Part shown: positions 15,285 through 22,710 of the stretch, piece by piece
Position numbering within the stretch: the stretch's first letter is position 1
Layout: every line of letters starts with the position of its first letter
NCBI RefSeq assembly: GCF_000430625.1
Contig: NZ_KE387175.1
Coordinates: 1-35,703 of the forward strand
Reading direction: 5' to 3'
DNA length: 35,703 nucleotides
Source: Aneurinibacillus terranovensis DSM 18919
GTDB lineage: Bacteria > Bacillota > Bacilli > Aneurinibacillales > Aneurinibacillaceae
The notes under the pieces: model-generated
What the model was told of the DNA's origin: nothing
What the model saw: only the letters and a program-made list of their open reading frames with translations
Database searches by the model: none
Position numbers and translations under genes: made by a program

Positions 15285-17420
15285 TTACTCATGAAAATCG
15301 GAATTTTCCTCACATTCGCTCACTTGATATGCCTTTTCAAACAACACAATTTGACTGTCAACTTCTTCCTCAGAAGCATCAGAATCCACATAATGGTATT
15401 TGCCGGATGCATCTTGAATTCTTGCCTTCACATTGTCTTTCAGTATGATTAAAAGGACGTCCTTTACATATTTTTTTAAAGACGAATCATAGATTGGAAA
15501 AAGAATTTCCACCCGGTTCTCCATATTTCTTGTCATCCAATCGGCCGAGGACAGGTATGTTTTTTCCTCTCCATTATGGTAAAAATAAAACATTCTACTG
15601 TGTTCAAGAAATCTCCCCACAATACTTCGTACGCGGATGTTTTCACTTACCCCCCGAATACCGGGGCGGAGGCAGCAAATTCCACGAATAATTAAATCAA
15701 TCTGTATCCCTTCCCTGGATGCTTCATACAGCTTCGTTATAATTTTTTTATCCGTCAATGCATTCATTTTTGCGATAATTCTTCCATTCCTTGTTTGTTG
15801 GTGGATTTTAATCTCTTGATTAATCAAATCCATAAACTTGTTCCGAATGTCATAAGGTGACGTGGAAAAATGATAAAACGACGGTTTTTCTGTATGACCA
15901 CTTAAATAGTTAAAAAAATTTGTTGCATCGATACCAAATTCATGGTTAGAAGTGAACAAGCCTACATCTGTATAGATTTTAGCAGTATTTTCGTTGTAGT
16001 TTCCCGTGCCTAAATGAACGAACCGTTCGATTTTGCCTTCCCTTTGTCGAATGACTAGCGTAATTTTACTGTGGGTTTTTAGATGGTACATACCATAGAT
16101 AACATCACAACCCACCCGTTCCAACATCTTCGCCCATTTTACGTTTTTTTCTTCTTCAAAGCGCGCTTTTAATTCAACGAGAACGGTGACCTGTTTGCCG
16201 TTCTCCGCAGCTCTTTTAAGCGCACCGATGATAGGTGAATCGCCACTAACCCTGTACAATGTTTGTTTAATGGCAAGAACATCAGGATTTTCAGACGCTT
16301 CAGAAAGAAAGTCAATCACCGGTGTAAATGACTGGTAAGGATGATGAATAAGAATGTCTTTCTTTGAAACAACATCAAAAATGCTCCCATCACAATTTAA
16401 ATCTTTTACCGGTTGGGGTAGGAGCGTTTCATAAACTAAATGTTCTTTATCATGTGCAACTTCGTCATAAAAAGAATTTAAAAATGTAAGGTCGAGCGGG
16501 CCGTCTATCATGTACATATCATTTTCATGGATGTTAAATGTTTTTAAAAGGGTGGCGACTACTTTTTTATCCGTATTGTTTTGTTTTACCTCTAAGCGAA
16601 CAGCATCCCCAAAATTTCGTTTTTTCAGCTCTTTTTCAATTTCCCTTAATAGATGTGTCGTTCTTTCTTCATGTATCGTTAAGTCGGCATCGCGGGTGAC
16701 ACGAAACTGAGTCGTTGAGATAACGGAATACCCTACAAATAATTTATAACTAAAGTGGGCAATCACATCTTCTAATAAAACAAATTGGCGGTGTCCCTGC
16801 TCCGAAATTTCGATAAACCTTTTGAACACAGAAGGTACTTTTATAATGGCAAACTTTGTTTTTGCAGTATCCTGTTCTGAGTCATGGTGCAATAGTATTG
16901 CCAAGTTAATACTCTTATTTAATACCATTGGAAATGGGCGATACGCGTCAATGGCCATCGGGCTGAGAACAGGAAAAATACGTTCACTAAAGATTTCTTC
17001 TAAATAGTTATGCTGATGTTGGTTAAGGTCGGACATACGTAAAATTTGTATATTTTGTTTTTCTAATTTTGATAAAATTTCAAAGTTAAAGAATTTGTAG
17101 AGCATCTTAACAAGATCGCGGGCTTTTTCGGAAATCGCGGCTAATTGTTGTTTTGGTGTTAACCCTGCTTTATTATCCGGTTTGTTATAATTTGCTCTTA
17201 TTTTATCTTTTAGCTCAGCGACTCTTATCATAAAAAATTCATCTAAGTTCGAGCTGAAAATAGCCAGAAACCTTAACCGTTCCAATAAAGGATTCCTTTC
17301 ATCGACCGCTTCCTGCAGCACGCGTTCGTTAAAATCAAGCCAGCTGAGTTCTCTGTTATTGTAATAATCTGGATTATTCAAATCGAGTATGTCTTTTATT
17401 TCTTTCGCTTCTTGTTCCAT
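15285..17420 (-). CDS. ppk: Polyphosphate kinase
   Basis: The 711-residue protein is a full-length PPK1, which reversibly polymerises the gamma-phosphate of ATP into polyphosphate. Family marks are NRELSWLDFNERVLQEA at the N-terminal domain, LPQPVKDLNCDGSIFDVV, PYQSFTPVIDFL, and HLKTHSK with His450, the expected autophosphorylated histidine in the first PLD-like motif. HLGTGNYNENTAKIYTDVGL and the second PLD-like domain with RGICCLRPG follow. Length and domain order (N, head, C1, C2) are normal. AAAGGGTG precedes the ATG at 17420. No ppx (exopolyphosphatase) gene is adjacent, unlike in many proteobacteria; the gene appears monocistronic, downstream of a tRNA gene. Confidence 0.95.
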   Translation of the reverse strand: MEQEAKEIKDILDLNNPDYYNNRELSWLDFNERVLQEAVDERNPLLERLRFLAIFSSNLDEFFMIRVAELKDKIRANYNKPDNKAGLTPKQQLAAISEKARDLVKMLYKFFNFEILSKLEKQNIQILRMSDLNQHQHNYLEEIFSERIFPVLSPMAIDAYRPFPMVLNKSINLAILLHHDSEQDTAKTKFAIIKVPSVFKRFIEISEQGHRQFVLLEDVIAHFSYKLFVGYSVISTTQFRVTRDADLTIHEERTTHLLREIEKELKKRNFGDAVRLEVKQNNTDKKVVATLLKTFNIHENDMYMIDGPLDLTFLNSFYDEVAHDKEHLVYETLLPQPVKDLNCDGSIFDVVSKKDILIHHPYQSFTPVIDFLSEASENPDVLAIKQTLYRVSGDSPIIGALKRAAENGKQVTVLVELKARFEEEKNVKWAKMLERVGCDVIYGMYHLKTHSKITLVIRQREGKIERFVHLGTGNYNENTAKIYTDVGLFTSNHEFGIDATNFFNYLSGHTEKPSFYHFSTSPYDIRNKFMDLINQEIKIHQQTRNGRIIAKMNALTDKKIITKLYEASREGIQIDLIIRGICCLRPGIRGVSENIRVRSIVGRFLEHSRMFYFYHNGEEKTYLSSADWMTRNMENRVEILFPIYDSSLKKYVKDVLLIILKDNVKARIQDASGKYHYVDSDASEEEVDSQIVLFEKAYQVSECEENSDFHE

Positions 17421-17532
17421 TGTTTATGCACCCTTTTATAAAATTTATATTAGTAGATTTCCTTTTCTTTAAAAAAATTATTTATAAATGGAATACGTTT
17501 TTCTAATTTCTCTTTTAGACGTGGAGTAAACG

Positions 17533-17569
17533 ACAAAGAGCAAGCCCCTAAGAAGGACTTGCTCTTTGT
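17533..17569 (-). terminator. Hairpin downstream of the tRNA gene
   Basis: ACAAAGAGCAAG (17533-17544) and CTTGCTCTTTGT (17558-17569) form a 12-bp stem. It follows the tRNA 3' end by about 20 bases. The T-run after the stem on the minus strand is poor, so termination may be incomplete and could feed ppk. Confidence 0.55.
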
Positions 17570-17589
17570 GATTAACATTTGCAATGAAA

Positions 17590-17662
<73 letters not shown>

Positions 17663-17673
17663 TAATTATTATA

Positions 17674-17702
17674 ACTATACACGATATTTATTGATAACGC
17701 AA
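17674..17702 (-). promoter_or_regulatory. Predicted promoter of the tRNA gene
   Basis: On the minus strand TTGCGT (17697-17702), 17 bases and TATAGT (17674-17679) lie just upstream of the tRNA, placing the transcription start a few bases before the mature 5' end. Confidence 0.55.
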
Positions 17703-17744
17703 TGATCACATGGGATTCATTGACCTTGTTAAAAGCGGGCTGCT

Positions 17745-18305
17745 CTAAGGCTGGCCCGCCTGCTTCCTGTTTTGCTGCGCCTGCAATTGGCGTTCCATTT
17801 CCGCCTCCTGTTCATCCCGCAGCCGGTGAGCCAATCGGCTTGAGGCAGACGAAGCAATACTGGCCACTAAATCATCCAGAAAGGTGTGAATGGCGTTCCC
17901 CCGCTTCGTATCCAACCGTTTAATAACGCCAATTTTCTGTTTGTCGAGATGACCGAACGTCGTTACTGCAATGCTTCCATATCCGAATACAGAACCTAAC
18001 GCCAACGTTTCATCGCACCCGAACAGGCCCTCGTCTGTTTCCACAATAGACAGCAAGGGTTCAGAAAGCGATTTTTTCTCCGCTAAAATATCCAGCTCTG
18101 TTCCTACAAGAATCGCGTGCTGAACCTCCCGCTTTTCTAAGACCGCGTGGACACTCTCAATACAGGAATCGATTTTCAACCCAACATTATAAGGAGCCTG
18201 CATAAGAAACACAACGTCAGCTATATCTTCTATCGTAACTCCTCGCTCTTGCAGACGAGACAAAGCGGCAGCCTTCACTTCCCTACTGTGCACCTGTCTT
18301 ATCAT
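17745..18305 (-). CDS. PgpA-like protein (YutG family)
   Basis: The 186-residue product matches the phosphatidylglycerophosphatase A-like family of Bacillales (YutG). The N-terminal region reads AALSRLQERGVTIEDIADVVFLMQAPY, followed by helices and FLDDLVASIASSASSRLAHRLR. PgpA enzymes remove the terminal phosphate of phosphatidylglycerophosphate, but Firmicutes members are soluble, lack the membrane segments of E. coli PgpA and have little experimental support. The tail after residue 165 is charged and glutamine-rich (EMERQLQAQQNRKQ), a feature not expected in the core family. GGAGAA precedes the ATG at 18305; the open frame upstream to 18350 lacks a site. Confidence 0.78.
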   Translation of the reverse strand: MIRQVHSREVKAAALSRLQERGVTIEDIADVVFLMQAPYNVGLKIDSCIESVHAVLEKREVQHAILVGTELDILAEKKSLSEPLLSIVETDEGLFGCDETLALGSVFGYGSIAVTTFGHLDKQKIGVIKRLDTKRGNAIHTFLDDLVASIASSASSRLAHRLRDEQEAEMERQLQAQQNRKQAGQP

Positions 18306-18433
18306 ACGGTGTTCTCCTTCCCCGAACCGAAAGTGAAAAAATAGATACATTTATTATATTATTCTTTCGGTTCAGGGTTGACAGAATCGTGCGCTTTGGG
18401 TGTATTCTTAGCTTTGCGCCGCCTTAATGAAAC

Positions 18434-18613
18434 TCAGGGATGATCCTCTTTATTTGTGTGTACCGTTTCTTCACTTACCCTTACCGTTTCTCTTATGATT
18501 AACCACTCCGCATTCTCACTTACCTTATTTAACACAAGCGCCAATAAGTAACTTGCACCGAATAATAAAATAAGTGCAATAAGAGAAAAAATAACTACAT
18601 AGACCATTTCCAT
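18434..18613 (-). CDS. Single-helix membrane protein, 59 aa
   Basis: The product has one N-terminal transmembrane helix (about 3-30, VYVVIFSLIALILLFGASYL) and a charged cytoplasmic or outer tail (ETVRVSEETVHTNKEDHP). AAGGAGG lies about nine bases before the ATG at 18613, an excellent site, so the gene is probably real despite its size. Upstream lies the divergent GNAT gene. No family recognised. Confidence 0.65.
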   Translation of the reverse strand: MEMVYVVIFSLIALILLFGASYLLALVLNKVSENAEWLIIRETVRVSEETVHTNKEDHP

Positions 18614-18716
18614 AAAAAATATGCCTCCTTGCATACGAATAAATTTAGGGTATACTTTTTATGTGAAAAATATACATGCATTCTAGTTCTATATTTACTT
18701 GGAGGGGGTATGCCGG

Positions 18717-19163
18717 ATGGCAGCTTATCATGTAAAAAGCGCAGACGACGCAGCAACGCTGAAAAAGGCTCTTGCAGTGCGGCGTTCGGTATTTATTGAA
18801 GAACAGAATGTTCCGGAAGAATTAGAATTGGACGAGCATGATGTGGCAGGGACGGGAACCCGGCATTTTATTATAGCGAATGAGAACGGGGAAGCCGTGG
18901 CGGCGGCCCGCCTGAGACCTTACGATCAAGGCATGGGAAAAGTGGAACGGGTAGCCGTACTTGCGGTTCACCGGGGTAAAGGGCTTGGCCGAAAAATCAT
19001 GGAAGCCGTAGAAAAGGCTGCCAGAGAAGAAAAATTTACGGCCCTAAAATTAAACGCCCAGATATCTGCCCAACCTTTCTATGAAGAACTCGGATATCAG
19101 CCCAGGGGGGAGCATTTTATAGATGCCGGTATCGAACATATTGCGATGATAAAAACCATGTAG
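18717..19163 (+). CDS. GNAT-family N-acetyltransferase
   Basis: The 148-residue protein has the GNAT fold. LAVRRSVFIEEQNVPEELELDEHD fills the N-terminal substrate-side region, ERVAVLAVHRGKGLGRKIM (about 83-101) is motif A with the acetyl-CoA pyrophosphate loop, and LKLNAQISAQPFYEELGY is motif B. The FIEEQNVPEELELD pattern is typical of the YjcF/ElaA-like subgroup, whose substrates are mostly unknown. The start at 18717 follows GGAGGGGG with an eight-base gap; the frame is open to a TTG at 18699 that overlaps this site. It ends before a hairpin shared with the convergent PHP gene. Confidence 0.88.
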   Translation: MAAYHVKSADDAATLKKALAVRRSVFIEEQNVPEELELDEHDVAGTGTRHFIIANENGEAVAAARLRPYDQGMGKVERVAVLAVHRGKGLGRKIMEAVEKAAREEKFTALKLNAQISAQPFYEELGYQPRGEHFIDAGIEHIAMIKTM

Positions 19164-19195
19164 AAATAAGCCTTGTAGAAATAAGCACTATAAAA

Positions 19196-19234
19196 AATAG
19201 AAAGGGGCCTGCCCATGCAGACCCTTTTTCTATT
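19196..19234. terminator. Terminator between the GNAT and PHP genes
   Basis: AATAGAAAGGG (from 19196) pairs imperfectly with CCCTTTTTCTATT (19222-19234), giving a stem with T-rich arms for both strands. The PHP stop codon (19230-19232) lies inside one arm. Confidence 0.7.
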
Positions 19235-20066
19235 GGACACGCGCCAATTTTTTTAAACGAGCAACGATTTCGATGGTTGTGCTTTTCTCACCTAAGTCCC
19301 CATGAAAGATTTCCCCGTTTCTCATCCCGTGAAAATCGGAACCGGCTGTTTTAATCAATCCATACCGGTCAGCTATGTCATTATAAAATTTTTCGTCCGC
19401 TTCACTGTGGTCGGGATGGAAGACCTCAATTCCCTTAAGCCCCTCTGCGACCAGATGTTCTACCAGTTCAACATCATCGTAGAGTCCCGGATGAGCAAGA
19501 ACAGGCACACCGCCGGCCTCCTCAATCATCCGCATGGCTTCTAACGGGGTAATGCGCGGCGGGTTGGCATAAGCAGCCTTCCCCTGTCCAAGGTATTGAT
19601 CGAATGCTTCCTGAATCGATGACACGACACCTTTTTCCATTAACACTTCCGCAATATGCGGCCGTCCAATATTTCCTTTCTTTACAGTGCTGCGGCTTTT
19701 CACTTCTTCCATCGTAATCGGAATTCCCAGTTCCACAAGCTTCTCCACAATCATTTGATTTCGCTGATTTCGTACATTGCGAAGGCTTTCAAGCTGCTGA
19801 TTAAATGATTCATCCGAATAATCGATGTAATATCCGAGGACATGGATGTCTTTTCCATCATGTACAGAGCTTATTTCTATGCCCGGCACAATCTCTATCC
19901 CCTGTTTTTTTCCTTCTTCAATCGCGGACGATAGGGCGGCAACCGTATCATGATCCGTAATACCCAGCGCGGACAGCCCATTTTTCCGGGCGCGAGCAAT
20001 ACTTTCTATCGGAGTAAAAGTGCCGTCGGATGCTGTTGTGTGAGAATGCAAATCTACTTTTTCCAT
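19230..20066 (-). CDS. PHP-domain phosphoesterase (YciV/TrpH family)
   Basis: The 278-residue protein is a PHP metal-dependent phosphoesterase. Expected metal ligands are visible: His7 and His9 in DLHSHT, Asp14, ITDHD (Asp38-Asp40), Glu64 in GIEIS, HVLGYY, VLAHPG and the C-terminal GSDFHG. An insertion of about 100 residues (DYSDESFNQQLESL to the GRPHIAEVL helix) is typical of this subfamily. E. coli YciV (RNase AM) removes nucleotides from the 5' ends of RNA and also acts on 3',5'-nucleoside bisphosphates; the same activity is plausible here. The ATG at 20066 is reached 20 bases after fabI, so the two may be cotranscribed. Confidence 0.88.
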   Translation of the reverse strand: MEKVDLHSHTTASDGTFTPIESIARARKNGLSALGITDHDTVAALSSAIEEGKKQGIEIVPGIEISSVHDGKDIHVLGYYIDYSDESFNQQLESLRNVRNQRNQMIVEKLVELGIPITMEEVKSRSTVKKGNIGRPHIAEVLMEKGVVSSIQEAFDQYLGQGKAAYANPPRITPLEAMRMIEEAGGVPVLAHPGLYDDVELVEHLVAEGLKGIEVFHPDHSEADEKFYNDIADRYGLIKTAGSDFHGMRNGEIFHGDLGEKSTTIEIVARLKKLARVQ

Positions 20067-20086
20067 TTTTTTAACCCCGTATGATT

Positions 20087-20860
20087 TTAATTGCCCATGA
20101 TATGGTAGCCCGCATCTACATGTATTACTTCGCCTGTAATGCCTCTCGATAAATGGCTGAATAAGAAAAGAGCGGTATCACCAACTTCGCTTTGGTCGAT
20201 CATGCGGCCAAGGGGGGTTTTTTCCGTTACGAGTTTCGTAATATCGTTAAAGTTCTTGATGCCTTTCGCCGCCAGGGTGCGAATGGGTCCTGCGGAAATG
20301 GCATTGACCCGAATATTGTCCCCGCCCAAATCTGCGGCAAGATAACGGACACTCATGTCGAGCGCGGCTTTGGCTACTCCCATAACATTATAGTTCGGCA
20401 GCACACGTTCGCCGCCCAAATAAGTAAGCGTAACAATGCTTCCGCCTTCCGTCATCGCTTCCTGGGCGGCATTCGCTACAGCAACAAGCGAGTATGTACT
20501 AATATCGTGGGCGATGGCAAAACCCGATCGGGAAGTAGTCACGAACTTCCCTTCCAGCTCTTCCGTTGGAGCGAAGGCGATGCAGTGGGCAATCCCGTGC
20601 AAAACGCCGACCTCTTCTTTAATCCGGGCGAATGCCGCTTGAATGTCTTCATCCTTCGTCACATCACATGGAATGAGAGTAGACTGTTCCGGGCCTAAGG
20701 TAGCCGCCAATTCTTCTACGTTTTTCTTTAACCGCTCGCCCTGATATGTAAAAAGCAGACGTGCTCCCGCCGCGTGGAGTGATTGTGCAATTCCCCAGGC
20801 GATACTTCGCTTGTTCGCAACACCCATAATAAGAATGTTTTTTCCTTCAAGAATATTCAT
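20087..20860 (-). CDS. fabI: Enoyl-[acyl-carrier-protein] reductase, NADH type
   Basis: This 257-residue short-chain dehydrogenase catalyses the last reduction of each fatty-acid elongation round. It carries IMGVANKRSIAWGIA (nucleotide-binding), FTYQGERL, and the FabI catalytic set Tyr147 (TLTYLGG), Tyr157 and Lys164 (NYNVMGVAK), numbered as in Staphylococcus aureus FabI. Residues around Tyr147 and the flexible loop near 195-205 (GPIRTLAAKGI) are the triclosan-binding region; nothing unusual is seen. GGAGGT precedes the ATG at 20860. A promoter is predicted 90 bases upstream. I looked for a FapR operator there and did not find a clear one. Confidence 0.95.
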   Translation of the reverse strand: MNILEGKNILIMGVANKRSIAWGIAQSLHAAGARLLFTYQGERLKKNVEELAATLGPEQSTLIPCDVTKDEDIQAAFARIKEEVGVLHGIAHCIAFAPTEELEGKFVTTSRSGFAIAHDISTYSLVAVANAAQEAMTEGGSIVTLTYLGGERVLPNYNVMGVAKAALDMSVRYLAADLGGDNIRVNAISAGPIRTLAAKGIKNFNDITKLVTEKTPLGRMIDQSEVGDTALFLFSHLSRGITGEVIHVDAGYHIMGN

Positions 20861-20947
20861 TTGTTACCTCCCATGCATAGTGTAGTCAACCCGTTTCGCA
20901 GCAAAACCACGAAAAGCAGTTGGTCTGAAAAAAATACATGTAGACAA

Positions 20948-20976
20948 AGTATACCATTTTGCCGCCTATCTGAAAA
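20948..20976 (-). promoter_or_regulatory. Predicted sigma-A promoter of fabI
   Basis: TTTTCA (20971-20976), 17 bases and TATACT (20948-20953) on the minus strand precede fabI. The leader would be about 80 bases. Confidence 0.5.
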
Positions 20977-21131
20977 ATCCCTTTATGCATGTTTAGCTCA
21001 ATACGACATATAGTAATGGTGAACAACCTGTAATCCATCACTGGTTTCCTGTAAATTTCAAAATTATAGTTTATTACCTGCGGAATAGAGGTAACAAACG
21101 TATAGTTCAAATAACCGAAGGGGTAATGAAT

Positions 21132-21299
21132 ATGTCCAAAGATACTTTTTCTTCCTGCAAGGAACAGGAACAATTATATAAAGAAATTCTGCAACTGCGT
21201 GAGAAATTGCACATTATCGTCCGGGAAGAAAACAGCTTCACACATCCTGCCGTAGTAGAAATGAGCCAGCTGCTTGATAAAAAACTGAACTTACTGTAA
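21132..21299 (+). CDS. Spo0E-like aspartyl-phosphate phosphatase, 55 aa
   Basis: The 55-residue product has the two-helix layout of the Spo0E family: EQLYKEILQLREKLHIIV, a loop (REENSFTHPAV), then VEMSQLLDKKLNLL with the signature SxxLD. Spo0E proteins dephosphorylate Spo0A~P and delay sporulation. The spo0A gene lies only 356 bases away (21655-22431), which suits that role. Two ATGs are in frame (21126, 21132); AAGGGG ends near 21122, so 21132, with a nine-base spacing, is preferred. The gene is too short for usual filters. Its last bases overlap the 3' end of the convergent zinc-ribbon gene. Confidence 0.75.
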   Translation: MSKDTFSSCKEQEQLYKEILQLREKLHIIVREENSFTHPAVVEMSQLLDKKLNLL

Positions 21300-21437
21300 C
21301 GTGTCTGGTTCACCGTTGTAATAGAAGTCCGCTTTCTCCAACCGCATATAGCCGCAATGCAGGCACGCGAAAGCTTCACCTTGATGCAGCGGTTGAATTT
21401 CTCCGCATTTAAGACAAATATATACTTCATATTCCAT
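21291..21437 (-). CDS. Small two-CxxC zinc-ribbon-like protein, 48 aa
   Basis: The 48-residue product contains CLKCG (8-12) and CLHCG (25-29), a rubredoxin/zinc-ribbon arrangement likely to bind one metal ion. It begins MEYEVYICLKCG and ends with an acidic tail. GGGGAGG lies about 14 bases before the ATG at 21437, longer than ideal, so an ATA six bases earlier (in frame) might also be used. It overlaps the Spo0E-like gene tail to tail by nine bases. No function can be named. Confidence 0.6.
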   Translation of the reverse strand: MEYEVYICLKCGEIQPLHQGEAFACLHCGYMRLEKADFYYNGEPDTLQ

Positions 21438-21592
21438 ATCTATGGCCGCAACCTCCCCTATTTTTTACATCTTACGATTAGGTTGCGTATGTCTGATAAA
21501 AAATAAACAGATCCAAATCTTTTTCCGGCAAATATTTCCGCAGAGATATTCCTTACATAATCATAAGAACAAACTCTCATCCCGCGCATAAT

Positions 21593-21640
21593 AAAACCTC
21601 TGCATACGCGTCTTTGAACGGCGCGCACGCAGAGGTTTTT
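21593..21640 (-). terminator. Terminator of spo0A
   Basis: AAAACCTCTGC (21593-21603) and GCAGAGGTTTT (21629-21639) form a stem with a long GC-rich loop containing further pairing (GCGCG/CGCG). On the minus strand it is followed by a TTTTATT run, 15 bases after the spo0A stop. Confidence 0.85.
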
Positions 21641-21654
21641 GCACTTTTTTCTGT

Positions 21655-22431
21655 TTAACTTACCTGATGCTCCAGGCGAAGCTTGTCCGCAACCATGGCG
21701 ATAAATTCACTATTTGTCGGCTTGGCTTTGCTGTTGCTTACTGTATACCCGAACAGTACGCTGATGGAGTCCATATTGCCGCGGCTCCAGGCTACTTCAA
21801 TCGCGTGCCGGATCGCACGCTCGACGCGGCTGGCCGTCGTATTAAATTTTTTGGCAATTTCCGGATACAGAATTTTCGTTATCGAACCTAACAGTTCAAT
21901 ATCGTTATAAACCATCGTGATCGCTTCCCGTAAGTATAAATAGCCTTTAATATGTGCCGGAACACCGATTTCATGAATGATATTCGTGATGTTCTGGTCA
22001 AGATTCTTTCCTTTAGGCGGCAGGGAAGGCGTGCGCAGATTTCGTACTGGAAGGATTGAACCGGCTACCTGGCGCAAGCGGTTTGTAAGAACTTCCATAT
22101 CAAACGGCTTCAAAATATAATACGACGCGCCCAGTTCAACCGCCTTTTTCGTAATCTCTTCCTGGCCGAATGCCGTAAGCATAATAATTTTTGGCATGAC
22201 CGGAAGTTCCATGCCACGAATGTGTTCCAAAACCGCCAGACCATCCAGATGAGGCATGATGATATCCAAAATCAAAACATCAGGCACCGTATCTTCAAGA
22301 AGTTTCAACACATCATTGCCGTTATAGGCAACGCCCATAACCTCTATATCATCCTGTTCATTTAAATATTCTCTTAGCAATTCTGTAAATTCTCGGTTGT
22401 CGTCAGCAAGCATGACACGGATTTTATTCAA
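21655..22431 (-). CDS. spo0A: Sporulation transcription factor Spo0A
   Basis: This 258-residue response regulator is the master regulator of sporulation. The receiver domain (1-120) has Asp10, Asp11, the phospho-acceptor Asp56 (LILDIIMP), Thr86 and Lys108 (ILKPFD). After a linker, the C-terminal DNA-binding domain carries the strongly conserved [39 protein letters not shown] and [11 protein letters not shown], ending in the NSEFIAM helix that contacts RNA polymerase. The start is TTG at 22431, with AAGGAG about nine bases upstream; no ATG is nearby in frame. B. subtilis spo0A also uses a non-ATG start. The neighbouring spoIVB and recN reproduce the conserved order. Confidence 0.97.
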   Translation of the reverse strand: MNKIRVMLADDNREFTELLREYLNEQDDIEVMGVAYNGNDVLKLLEDTVPDVLILDIIMPHLDGLAVLEHIRGMELPVMPKIIMLTAFGQEEITKKAVELGASYYILKPFDMEVLTNRLRQVAGSILPVRNLRTPSLPPKGKNLDQNITNIIHEIGVPAHIKGYLYLREAITMVYNDIELLGSITKILYPEIAKKFNTTASRVERAIRHAIEVAWSRGNMDSISVLFGYTVSNSKAKPTNSEFIAMVADKLRLEHQVS

Positions 22432-22501
22432 GTCATTTCGCTCCTTTTTTCTTACATCTATTTTTACTATCTAATTCTTCGCAAATGTCCCGCATTGTTA
22501 T

Positions 22502-22572
22502 TTCGACGTTAAGCATACATATCCTTCAATAAAATCGGTAATTCCTTTCGACTGATCAGGCTAAAATTCGAC
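22502..22572 (-). promoter_or_regulatory. spo0A control region: three 0A-box-like sites and sigma-H-like promoter
   Basis: GTCGAA occurs three times on the minus strand (22502-22507, 22547-22552, 22567-22572). Each matches six of seven bases of the 0A box TGTCGAA, and the last two are exactly 20 bases apart. Overlapping the middle site is AAAGGAATT, 12 bases, then GAAGGA (about 22522-22547), close to the sigma-H pattern AGGAWWW-N12-GAAT. This arrangement fits the Spo0A-autoregulated, sigma-H-dependent promoter known for B. subtilis spo0A. Confidence 0.55.
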
Positions 22573-22637
22573 TTTACCGCTGTCGGTGAGGTTCGTTGCA
22601 ATTATTTATGTAAGCATGTTATGCTCTCTTATGCGGA

Positions 22638-22661
22638 TGAGAAAAACTCGCGGGCGTTGCC
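22638..22661. repeat. 24-base dispersed repeat, copy 1
   Basis: A 24-base sequence starting TGAGAAAAACTCGCGG is identical here and at 35605-35628. This copy continues into a CGTTGC-CGCAACG palindrome and lies between spoIVB and spo0A. Confidence 0.7.
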
Positions 22662-22678
22662 GCAACGGTAAACAAAAA

Positions 22679-22710
22679 AAAAACTCAGGGCTAACTTGCC
22701 TTGAGTTTTT
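22679..22710 (-). terminator. Terminator overlapping the 3' end of spoIVB
   Basis: AAAAACTCAGGG (22679-22690) pairs with CCTTGAGTTTTT (22699-22710), one G-T pair. On the minus strand the first arm is the last spoIVB codons, the stop codon (22691-22693) lies in the loop, and a run of ten T follows. Confidence 0.8.

Noticed and set aside
20861-21131. FapR operator upstream of fabI
   Set aside because: No sequence close to the TTAGTACC-type inverted repeat was found on either strand.
21107-21430. 107-codon minus-strand frame over the Spo0E-like gene
   Set aside because: It is in another frame of the region; the 48-aa zinc-ribbon frame and the plus-strand Spo0E-like frame both have better signals.
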